Shown one piece after another: positions 31,059 through 42,240 of a stretch of 64,000 nucleotides of DNA (the stretch's first letter is position 1; the number at the start of each line of letters is the position of its first letter). The stretch is from NCBI GenBank assembly GCA_025331565.1, contig JAFREQ010000067.1, positions 620,001-684,000 on the forward strand, written 5' to 3'. The notes under the pieces were generated by a model that saw only the letters and a list, made by a program, of their open reading frames with translations, was not told the DNA's origin and did not search any database. The stretch comes from Holacanthus passer. Taxonomy: Eukaryota; Chordata; Actinopteri; Pomacanthidae. Position numbers and translations under genes: made by a program.

Positions 31059-33958
31059 GGAGCTTTGGGAGGTAAAACAAGCCTGCAGAGGAACACACAG
31101 CGGTTCCAGACAAGCAGAAGCACTGGTGGGCTCAGACAACGTGCACTGCAGGCAGGAACAAATACACAGCACTGGCATTATCTTTTCAATATCAATAAAT
31201 CACCATTGCATTGATTAATTAAGGCATTAGTTTAATTACTGTAAACAAATGAGACCAATTTCCAGCCTCTACATTGCATTTGTATCGTGGGCCGCTTGGT
31301 CACGGTCGGCTGGATGGCTTCGGTTTTTACGACACAAAAGACAAAATAATAAGCACATTTATTGCACGTCCACTCTTCCAAATATGTGGTTTCCACATAA
31401 AAACAATCACATTTTAAAAAGATCTAATTTACATGCGACATTTGAACCTTGCTTTACTTAAATTGGCCACATTGGGGCAGCGCAACAAGCTGCAAACAAA
31501 CATCACTTATAAAGTTGAAATGGCACTTGTTAGCAAGCAGCTGCCTATTTACACGTCCAGCAAACATGAGGTCATATAATAATAGCAAATAATATTAATA
31601 ACAGTAGTAACCAAAACATTAAAGTTGCTGTAAACCCGAAACAAAGCTGAAAGATGCTGCAGCGCTTCACATGTCTGAGAAGTTGAATAATAATTATATG
31701 TGTGTATCACTATAATCAACCCATTTCCTCATTGCACATGATCACATGACAAATTGCTAATATAAAAATATTGATTATAGCAGCTTTGAACTAATTTTTG
31801 CGTTTTCATTTGTGTGAGCGAGGTGCTTCCATGCGTGTTGCAGCTCTGCAGCTCTAATGTGTGCGAGGTCATGCTCGAAGTGGGCCGGGCACCAGAGATG
31901 AAGGGTCAGCCTGCCGGACACAAGTTTCATTCATAATCAGGCGGCCGGCGGTGCAAACGGTGGGTGGGAGGCGGGAGGCGGGAGGGGGGGGCGAGACTTG
32001 GCCGCCTGTCAAGACCAGCCCCGCAGATTAAAACTCCATCGATCCGACTGTAATTTATTTATCAATTCAACTAAAAATTAAACATTGACCTCGTTCTTTG
32101 AAAATCCCCCCGTTTCATCTCGTCGGACGTGGAGACTTGAATACCAAGCAAGCACTCAAATGCGCGGCCTTTTATTCTGAAAAGTTAAGCAAGTCGCGGT
32201 GAAACAGCATCTTTCTCTTTCTTCCTCTTTCAATGGAGTTCAAAAGGGAGACTATTAAAAGCTCTACACTTCAGCTCCTGCATTGCTGCATCTGCCGAAC
32301 CCTTAGGACTTCTACTTCTGACAATAAACAACTCATACTTTTCTCACCACCGCGTCAAAAACCTCAGTTCCTCTCTCCACCATTCGTATTCTCGTCACTC
32401 CTCCCGCTCTTCTGATCTTTTCTTCCCTCTCTGGCTATCACTGGGTGCTGTCTTTCTGGGTGCTGTTACATACTCTAACTTTCTTATCACCACATCAAAG
32501 CCTCGTCTCTTCTTCCCTACGCCAGCCCACCCCCCTCCATCTCTGCCCTTCTCTGTCCCCCCCGCCGGTTACAGATGTGCCGACTTTCTCTTAAAACCCA
32601 AAATCCTGCTGACTGCAAAAAAAAACACTCATCGCATCATTATAAAGCTTCATCCTTCCCTCTCCTTCCTCTCGTCTCCCCCCCCCGCTCGGACAGAATA
32701 ATAAGGTTACCTCGCTCACGCTCATGTCAAACAGCCTCTCCTCCCTCGTCCCCTCACCTCGCGCCCTGCTCTCTGTCGTCCTCCTCACCCCTTCCTGAAC
32801 CCTCCCCATGACCGGCCCTGTAATCCAATTAAAAGCACATTAGGGCCAAATGAATAGCGGTAGATTTAATTAGCTGCTGACGAAGGTTGGCTGGATGGCT
32901 GGCTGGCTGGCAGTCGAGTAGGTGGATGGGGCGCTGAGGCTCACGGGGGAGATGAGCGTCGTTCGCCTTTTACCCCGCTGATGTCGGAGGGGTGAGGAGC
33001 GTCAGGCGACGACTTGGCTCACGCTGCTGTGTGTGAAATGGAATTTGTGTGTGTGCAGGATTAAAGTAAAAAATGGTCTTAAAGGATATTTTCTCAAACA
33101 TTACTCACACTCCTTGCTCACATATGCACATGGAAAGAGCTATTAGTGGGTGTAATCATTCCTCCTCCTCCAGGCTGCACTGAGGACATCCATTTGTAAT
33201 GTGTGTCCAATGGAAGAGATGGGAAACAAAATCCACTGTCTTCTTTTCAAGTCCAGCTGAAGTTGATCATCTGTGCATTTTTTTACAGTCCACACACACT
33301 TTTTGTTTCACCAAATAGTGTTGTTGAGTTTGTTAAGGAATAGTAACACAAAGAGGAAATTTGTACTAATATCGCTAACTCTGGAAAATACTGTCTTGAT
33401 TTTAGTGATTAAACTCAGATTTGCTGAAGCATCATATTATCTTTAGCTGAAATTAGGAAAATGGATGTTATATTGGCATCACATCAGGATGGATTAGAGG
33501 AACAATTACAGCATCCAATAACGTAAAATCTACACACCGGCATGTCAGTATTGTTTTCACAGTCTCAGCTTCTGCAGGCTTGAAAGATAATATGTTTAGT
33601 ATGTTCCAAAAGCTTATTCCTCCACAACGCAGCTAAACACACAAAGGCTTGCTTCTCTTTATTCTCTTGGTTTTGGCGAGCTTTTGCATGCACTCGAGTC
33701 TTTCCACTGACTTTGCATGCTCTGTTCTGCAAGATAGGATTTCTTGGATTGTTCCTAAAAGTCGTTGCAGCTGCAGAGGAGAAAATGCTGCAAAGTTTTC
33801 GCTGCCAGACAACATACAACACATCTGCTTTTCAGCCTGCTCTCGTCCTCCCCTCGCTCGAGAAACTGGATGCAACCTTTCCTGCTGCAGCCTCCCAATG
33901 TGCACAGTCAGCAGAGTAGTCAGCGTAACCCACTGTGGCATTTGCATCATGCCCCTCT

Positions 33959-33964
<6 letters not shown>

Positions 33965-33990
<26 letters not shown>
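33965..33990 (+). repeat. (TG)n microsatellite
   Basis: About 13 uninterrupted GT units, directly visible, in non-coding DNA. Confidence 0.93.
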
Positions 33991-34450
33991 TCAGCCTAAT
34001 GAAGAGAGACAGTCTCCGCTGGGGTCCCCTATTTCCAGCCACCAGGGGTCTCAGGTACAGTCGGTGGACAGTTGGTGCATGTGTTAGCCCACCATGCTTG
34101 AATGCCCGTCTGTGCATGTGTGTATCTGTTCATGCATGTGAGACGGTTTTTAGGTTTGCATGCACGCAAGTTTGAGCATGTTTGCTTCTGCATGTGCGTG
34201 CAGATGTGTGTGTGTGTGTGTGTGTGAAATGAGATCCAGGTCCCGGCCTCTCCATTTCTCTCTGCAGGTAATAAAAATATAGAGTGCCCTCCAGATCCCT
34301 TTATAGAGAGAGAGTTGAGACCGCAGCGAAATCTAGGACAGGCTCCATTGATTTGGAGGCTACAGTATTACTCGCCATCACAGCCAAGGCAATATGAGAG
34401 GCCTTTTTTAAATCACACAGCTACCTCGAGCCCAGAGGGACAGAGCGAAG

Positions 34451-34454
<4 letters not shown>

Positions 34455-34484
<30 letters not shown>
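34455..34484 (+). repeat. (GA)n microsatellite
   Basis: About 15 uninterrupted AG units, directly visible, in non-coding DNA. Confidence 0.93.
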
Positions 34485-34487
<3 letters not shown>

Positions 34488-35204
34488 GGATAATTGGGAA
34501 AACTATCCTTATTTTGTTTCCCCTCCTGCCATCCCAGCCTCTCTGTGTGGATTTTATCACACACAGAGAAATAACGTATTTCACATTTCCTACTCGCGTT
34601 TCTTCTTGAACAATGTCTCCTCGTTTTGCAACGCCACCGATCAAATCTCCACATCTTTTAAGGAGACACAGAAGATGTAACGCGAGAGCGCCGCTGCTCT
34701 CGGCGTCGCGCTCCCTCTGCATTGTGATCATGTTTTCTTTTTTGTTATTTGGATTGAAATTTACATTTTCATTTAGTGAGCCGGGTGAGCATGCCGGGGT
34801 GTGTTATATCACTCCTGGGTCCATTAAACCTGTTAAAAGCCCATTGTATTATTTCCCAAATGTCAATCAGGGAAAAAGCATTCTGCTCTCAATTTGGTTT
34901 CCATCCAACAGCAGTGATTGGGACCATTTCAAGACCTGAGCTTTTTATACTTCAAAGGTGTGGACAAATGAAAAAAATGTTTTCACAGTGCCCACTTCTC
35001 CTGGATCGGCCTCTTCCAGATCTCAGGAGAGCAGTGGAGTATTCTGGGTCGGGCCAGGAACCGACCCCCTCTGTCTGGCTAAATAAGATAAGACCCTGTC
35101 ATTGTATCCTTCCACTCCACAGCCCTGACCGCATCAAATATTCATGGGCCACAGCAGACTCTTAAGTAAACTGGCCAATTTGTTGCGGAAGACGTGCATT
35201 AAGA

Positions 35205-35400
35205 TTGGCTGGGCCGATACGCGACTGGCCCCCGGGGACGGGCCAGACAGGGGCGGGTGGCTGCCATTTTGGCTCTCCTGTCTCTATTGTTGCCGCCCGT
35301 CAGAGCGGTGAGGGACGAGGGGCAGCACGTGGCGGCCTGTCTGACGGTAATGGGCTGGGTGTGAATGTGAGGGCGGGGCCGGGGAGCAGGAATGGATGGA
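35205..35400. promoter_or_regulatory. CpG-rich candidate regulatory or promoter block
   Basis: A GC-rich block inside the gene desert retains many CpGs. It carries a YY1-like GGCTGCCATTTTGGC (35,260-35,274), a GGGGCGGGTGG box just before it and a GGGCGGGGCCGG box near its right end. It also follows a block with a POU-like ATATTCATGGG. There is no open reading frame of note. It may be an enhancer or the promoter of an unannotated non-coding transcript. Confidence 0.3.
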
Positions 35401-36000
35401 AGATAACGGGAGGTCACAAGAAGCTGCCTTTCATCCGGATGCATGTCGAGGGAGAGTTAAGGGGGGACGTGAAGAACAATAAAGGATCGAGGTGGAGTCG
35501 TGTTTGAATGACAAAAGAGATGGAGTGTGTGTTGAGAGAGGGAGGGGGGGGTTTGATTTAGAATGAGAAGGACAAAGTGCGTCATATTATGTGATGGCTG
35601 CTGGAAACATATGGATGACTTGTCTCCAGTGCGCACACAACTTAATAGATCATATCACAAACAAACAGGAAGTACATATGTCGCACACACGCAACCACAC
35701 AAACACAAAGCGCCTGCTGAAACACTTTTGAAAGATGGCTCACGCAGCGTCTCCAAACAATAGATTCAAGGATAGCCCATCTCCACATTATATCTCCCCG
35801 AGGACAGAAGTTGACAAATCACTAAAGCACATTTTTATTTTGCTTTATGGGCGCAGAAGTTGAGCAGCGGCTTGGGATAGACACAAGTTTACGCTCGGCG
35901 ATTCCCTGTAGGGCATCCGATGGAAATGAGCTGAGAAAGCCGTCTGCAGAAACGTCTGTTAGGGGGAAAAAAAAGAAGAGGAAGAAGAGGAAAAAATAAG

Positions 36001-39000
36001 TAGATGAAGCTCATAAAACCCCAACTCGTAAAACTGTTGAGCGGATCTGAGAAGTGAGGATTCCTTGAGGCGGGAGAAGTAGGCGAGGGGTGGAGGGCGG
36101 CGGTGGTGAGGGGGGTTGTAATCCTCGAAGGCAGCGGGGGCGAGATCACGATCTGTGGCTGCTGAGCGGGCGGCGGGGACAGAGATGGCAGGGCGCAGCG
36201 AGGGCCTGGCACAGTTATTAGGTCACTTCCGCGGAGGACCGGCGGGTGTTTAGAGAGCGACCGAGTTGCCGGGTGACCCCTGACAGCCTGCTCGTCATCT
36301 GGCACCGGGGAACTCTGGGGGATTGGCGAGAAGCTTGTTGTGAATATCAAATGTGACATTCTGCCTTTCGCTTAGAGAGGGAGAAGAAAAGAGACAGAGG
36401 GAATAATAATTTGAGGTGAAAACGGCCGCCATTTATTTCCTGCGGAGATGATATCATTCTTTACAGCGTTTAATTTCTCCTCCTTGAATTGTGGTAGAAA
36501 TTTGCAGCACAAAACTGCATTTAAATCATTGGAAACCTGCATTGAGCGCATGAAAACAGCTCATTTCTTCCTCCTTCTGAGAGGTCTGATTGTTGCCTCA
36601 ATGGGCTCGACGGTGAATGAGGCCATTTACATGCTAATAGCCATGCAGGGCAATTTTCTTATCATGTATGTAAATGAACACACTTGCTGGATCTATGTTG
36701 GCCAAATACAAACAGTAAACAATATGCTGACTTCATGTTAACGCTTCACTTTATTTATTCATACGGTAATTAAACACTGCCAACACACACGATTCCTCGT
36801 TGATAGGCTCGTTAGCATTAATTAGCTCTAATTAGGAAAACGAAGCGATCTATCACACCTGTCGTTTCTGACATGTCTCGAGGATTCGTTGCATTCAGCA
36901 TCTGCGACACGATTGCCACCTATATCAAACACTTTTCATACTGAAATACGGCAACGTATACATTTGCGTGTGTGGGAGTTTGGAGGCCCGAGTGCAGGAG
37001 CGGTTATTAAAGTAGGAGTCGATATGTATGAGAGGAAAAAAAAGGTATGTATGAAGCCAGTGTGTGTGGGTGTAGATGAGGATTATTCTGAGCTGTGCCA
37101 TCTGTAAACAGGCGGCAGGTTTGTTTCCAGAATGATGAGACAGAGCGAGTGAAACAGCATAAAACAGTTAAAGTCAGCAGAAGGCTTCAGATGAGAATAA
37201 TGATGTTTTGTTTTTGTGGGTTTGTACGTGAGAAAGGGATAAAAATCGTTTCTATTTGTGTGTGAACGAGAGTGACAAAGAGTTCATTCTGTGTATTTTT
37301 GCAAGTTCAGGTTCAAGGTGTCAGACCTGAGACCAGCTTCAAGAGCTTTATCGTGACAAAACACTAGAAAAGGAACAAAGAAATTTTCTTTCCAGCTTGC
37401 AACCACATATTGTATTATGCACATCCAAATACAGCACTATGGACGACTTTGAATCATATTATTCTGCACTGTCTTACAGTTTCATGTAGCTCCAGCTCTT
37501 TATTGGAACTATCTGATGTTTACAACTGATATATTCTTTTTTTTTAAATGGCCTATATTTATATTTGGTATCTTTAGAAACTCCACTATTAATTAAAATG
37601 AAGTGAGTGAAAGTCTTAATGTTTGAGTCAACCTGTAGTTTTGAATTAGTTCCTATTTTCAATTTTCCTTCTTTGCTCTTGTATTGAGTGACATTAACTC
37701 AAGAAGTGAATTAGCTAATAAAAAAATTCTTTAAGTGACCTTGATTGTGGTTAATGGAGTTTATAACCTAGAAAGTCACTTGGAAGAAAATGCACCAATG
37801 CAAACTCCTTGTGGCGACTTTGTCTGAATGTGGTCACTTGTGCATCTGAAAATATAAGAACAAGGAGGTGAATTCACAAATACATGCACCTGAACGGACC
37901 CAGACACACACAGGTGCTGCGCCGTTCCAGTGTGTGCGCCTGTAAGAGTGTGTGTGTGTGCATGTGACCGACTCAGAGGTCATTCCCATAAAAAGTAAAG
38001 GGGACATTTTGAGCGAGGGAGGAAATCCAATTAGGACCCCGGTACAGTCGAAGTGGCATTTAACAAATAACTCTCCTCTGTCTCTCTCAGCGGCGGCCGG
38101 GCGAGCGAGCCCCAGCAAACTAATAATAACGCACTCGCTCTAAGTTATAGTCTTATACTGTATTATGTCTCCTACATGTCCGAGAAGAGTTACGTTTCCA
38201 TTCCTGTCCATGATGAAGGCATTAGTCAACACATACTGTAACGACCAATCATCAGGGGTTTTATCCATCATGTGTTTATGCATGTGCACGCACACACACA
38301 CACACTCGTGAGCCCATCCATTGCCTGAAATACGCGCGTTATCCCAAGGTGGATAAAAAATCAATGAAAAGCAATATTCCTATTGGATTTAGTTTATGCC
38401 ATCGACCTATTTCTGCGAGCCGCTGCGTAGATCATCTGTGCAGCGGGGAGAGGATGACCTGCTAACCTCCATCCAGGGTCACAGCGTTAACGCTCGCTGC
38501 TGCTGCGCCTCAGATAACGGCTTTACCTGTCGTTTACATAATAGATTTTCAAGGGAAATTGACGTGAGGTTTGAGGTGAGCGTCCACTCCAAGTGCCTCT
38601 TTTGGAAGTAAAGGCTGAATTTTAGAAAACGAAGTTCTGATTGTGCCACAGTTTGATTATTTTTTCCTCCTTGTAAGATGAAAATAAACCAAAAATAATT
38701 TCTGTACTTTGCATGACTAAATTAAACTTTAATTTTTTTGGAGGAGGCAATAGATTATGATGCAAAATTAATTTACAAAATATCTTTGGATTCAAGACTT
38801 AATCTCGAAATATCAAGCAATTATATTTTTGAATTTTTTTAAATTAGCACATCACTGCAGCTGCATTGCAAATATCTCAATGTGACTCATCGTCAACTAT
38901 GTTTAATCCGTAATGTGCATGAATTAGAGAAACACACAGTGTGGAGCTTCCTGCCTAAACATCTCTATCAAATCTGCAGCAACTCCTGATGAAATCTAGT

Positions 39001-42000
39001 AAAAATACTGTTATATTAAAGCACAATGCACAGAGATTTAACATCAATAAAACAATCACGGTCATTTTAATGATGTATAACATCATAAAGACACAGATGG
39101 AGGTTTGGTTTCGCAGGAAATCTGGATCATTGCTTCATGGCACAAACCGAGTGATACATGCACGACTTGATTCCAGTTCCAGTTTGTTGTCCTCAAGGCC
39201 TTTCATTATCTTCCGACTTCAGACCCATTATAAGTTAAACTACCAGCAGTGTTGTTGTTCTCCAATATTAAAATGAGCATTTTCGAACCCAACGAATGAA
39301 TCATCAAACCCTCCGCAGACACCACGCGATGCCCCAGAGATCAGAACGGGCCCCATGTGTGAGCCTTCGCCTCGTCCCTCCGTCTCCTCCCAACCAACTG
39401 TCTCCACAACCCATACACCCGAACCCGACGTCACAAAGTGACACGGTGGCAAGAGACCGACCTGGCAACTCGTGGCACCACTCGTCTGGGAAGATAATGA
39501 GTTCCCACAGGCCAGAGATAGGGCGGCGAGTGTGTGTGTGTTGACTGAAGGTGTGTGTGTGTGTGTCTCTCTCTCTCTTTTTTATTGAAGTACAGAGAGA
39601 TAGAGCCAGAAAGAGACAGTGAAATTCTTTAAAGTTTAAACTTCAAATCGCCCCAGTTTGGTCAACCCCCAGCAGGATTTGGCTGTAATGAGGACTGGTT
39701 CTGCTCTCGCTGTCTGCTGCCCTCTGTCAGTTTCTTTCATTCTCTCTTTCTCTTTCTGACTCTGCTCTCCACAGTCGATGGTACAGACAACAGATCACTC
39801 CCAGGAGACCTAGCCCTAAAACATTATCCATCATGTTGACAGCAGCACAGCTCAAGAGTCTTAAAGTGAAGAAAATATCATGTACTACACACAGATAAAC
39901 TCCTCCTTCCAGCTCTGTTTTTCTTTCCTGTTGCACCACATCTTTTTCACTTTCACTGACAGAGCAGGTGCCGAAGAAGCAGGTGATGCTGTGTCGCTGA
40001 GAGGCTGCGAGTTCGATATTACTGAAACAAAACAAAAAAAAATCACAGTTTTCATGATCAAATGGCGCCTTAAATCCACAGTTATCTGACAGCTATTGGA
40101 GCGCTACCACTTTGGCCAACAACAGCGAGGAATACTGTAATACAAGTCAACAGGCAATCGCTGGCAGTCTGTCATCCAGGCTGTATATGTCCTTGTAAAA
40201 ATAAAACCACACACAGACAAGTGTGGACAAGAGGGAAGGGGCGAGATATATGATGAAGAAAGGAAGGTAAGAGGACACGAGGGAGGAGGGAAAAGATCCA
40301 GATGAAAATATTGCTCCTATATTTAAGTAAGAAAACCTCATTAAAAATGCCACTGACATTTATAATAATGCACATAACTCCATCTAACATTGTTTATCAC
40401 CTTCACCATCTCCCAGAAGCCCGACGCCTTTATGGGTTAAATGTCAGCAGCTCGGCTAAAGAGGGGAGTTCAGATACGTCATCATTATATGATAAATCTA
40501 TACAACAACCTGGAAATGACAAAAAGACTGTTTGTCCAAAGATGTTATATTTTTACAAGATGTTTCTGCTGCTTTATTTTGCAGCCATGAGTGGCTCCTT
40601 CATTTCCCTTTGTGCAACAGCTTCCCTCAACAACACACTCAAAAATCAAGTGTCTCCAGTTTGCACACTGATCTCTCTGAGTGCACTTGGAAAGTTTTGC
40701 AAGAATGTCAAGGTTGGATGATTTTGCACATCTTTTTTTTTTTTTTTTTACTCACACAAAAATTAATCTCAATTTCTGCAATATTTGTGCATGAAAACTA
40801 CGACGTGGTTACGGAAAGATTGTGGTTATGATTGAACTATGATTAGGGTTAAGTGACTATAACAAAATGCTCGCAGTTAATAAAAAGGCAGATCTGTGAT
40901 GGGAACTCCAGCTCAATACAAAAGCTCCCATGCTGGTGTCCCACTTTGGCCTTGCATGTGAATCATGAGGTGGGGAATCGTCCAGCATCATTTCGAGGGA
41001 TACTGGGCTGCTGAACCTGCTCAGGATGACTATGAAATCAGGACACAGCCCCAGTTTTCACCGACTATCCTCCTTGGGCTGTAAAATCCATGTGACCTCC
41101 AGGTTTATGAAACAATCTCCAAACTCATTGTATAATTCAAAAACGCACGGCAGTCATCGTGAAAAAAAAAAAAAAGTTTTTCATACCACACAAAATGTGG
41201 GCTGAAATATTTGAACAAGTTTGAGAAAGTGCACTTGGTTATCTCGCAAGAGGCATGCAGGACAATTCATGAAAAGAAGACTCGAGGAGACACCTTATTC
41301 CCCCCAAGTCTTCTGACTGCATTCAATTACGGCTTTTCCAAGGTCTGGCCGGGCTGAATGAAGCTGAAGGTAAGGAGCGGGCAAAAAAGAGAGATGGAGA
41401 GAGGATGGAGGACGAATGTGTTGAGGTGTGTGACAACTCTGTAAGGAATGATAAAGAGACAGAAAGAAAGACTGCTGGTTTTACTGCGCCAAGGCCGACA
41501 TGCTTGGATTTATGGACGCACTGTAAGAGTGTGTGTGTAAAGACTACAAGTGTCCTAACTCCACTGCTGACCTTGTGAAACTCCTAAAAACTGTGTTTGA
41601 GTTCATTCAATGCAATGACACCGGCCATTTCCAGTGGGTTTATTAATCAAGGAGCGGGCATTTTTAAGAGGGCCCTAAAAGACAGATCTGCCCTCAGATG
41701 CTCTTAAACAGCAATAAATCACGAATCTGAGATCTTCAAGGCACGCAGGAGTTATTTTGTGATTAATCTCCGCAGCCTCATTCTTTGATGCGTCCAATTT
41801 CTCCCTCTGTAAAGAATTTCTCGCCGTGTAAGTGTTGGTGTAAAATGAGTTTATGACAAAGCCGTCGCTCCTCGATTCAGACAATGACCGAATTGTGACA
41901 GTTGGACAAATTGTATTTTAGGGTTTTCAACGCTTCACCCCATCTCAGCATCCATTCACTCGCTTCAATAAGAGAAACATGCTAACGCAGGTGGACTGAA

Positions 42001-42094
42001 AATAGAATTTTAGGGCAGATTCTTTCCACTGAAATCACTCATGTGCAACAATAATCCTATAAACAATAGAAGCAACTGAAGGAAAAGCATGTGA
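36001..42094. other. Gene-desert segment, non-coding
   Basis: No gene is supported. A GC-rich block at 36,050-36,320 yields a 156-codon open frame on the minus strand, which is proline- and serine-rich and without domain, probably a composition effect. Candidate regulatory blocks: 36,560-36,690; 36,805-36,850 with two TAATTA homeodomain cores; 37,970-38,140; 41,600-41,850 with several ATTAAT/AATTA cores. Stretches at 37,380-37,830 and 38,640-39,080 are AT-rich without distinct features. Confidence 0.5.
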
Positions 42095-42240
42095 CTGTAA
42101 ACACTTTACTCAAGTACTGTACTTTAGTACAAATTTGAGGGCCTTTTCTTCTCATGACACTTTTACTTTTACATTTCACTTTTAAATTTTAGTACTTCTA
42201 CTAAAAGGTATAATAACATTTCCACATTAAAATGTCCAAA
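42095..42240 (+). repeat. Dispersed teleost repeat (CTCAAGTACTG type), copy 2
   Basis: ACTTTACTCAAGTACTGTAC followed by TTTAGTACAAATTTGAGG, then TTTTACTTTTACATTTCACT and TTAGTACTTCTACTAAAAGG. Same family and orientation as the copy at 14.0 kb, better preserved at its left end and truncated or decayed at its right. Non-coding. Confidence 0.75.

Larger units (their letters stand above)
28001..36000. other. Gene-desert segment rich in microsatellites and CpG-retaining blocks
   Basis: No gene is supported. Dinucleotide repeats lie at 28,214-28,233, 28,523-28,547, 28,701-28,724, 33,965-33,990, 34,205-34,226 and 34,455-34,484. Candidate regulatory blocks judged by unique sequence, retained CpG and homeodomain or other cores are 29,270-29,660, 31,880-32,110, 32,815-32,990, 34,780-34,950 and 35,100-35,420. 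An inverted repeat at 30,719-31,058 is listed separately. Confidence 0.5.

Noticed and set aside
35889..36359. 156-codon open frame on the minus strand
   Set aside because: Proline/serine-rich product of a GC-rich block; no recognisable family and no supporting exons.
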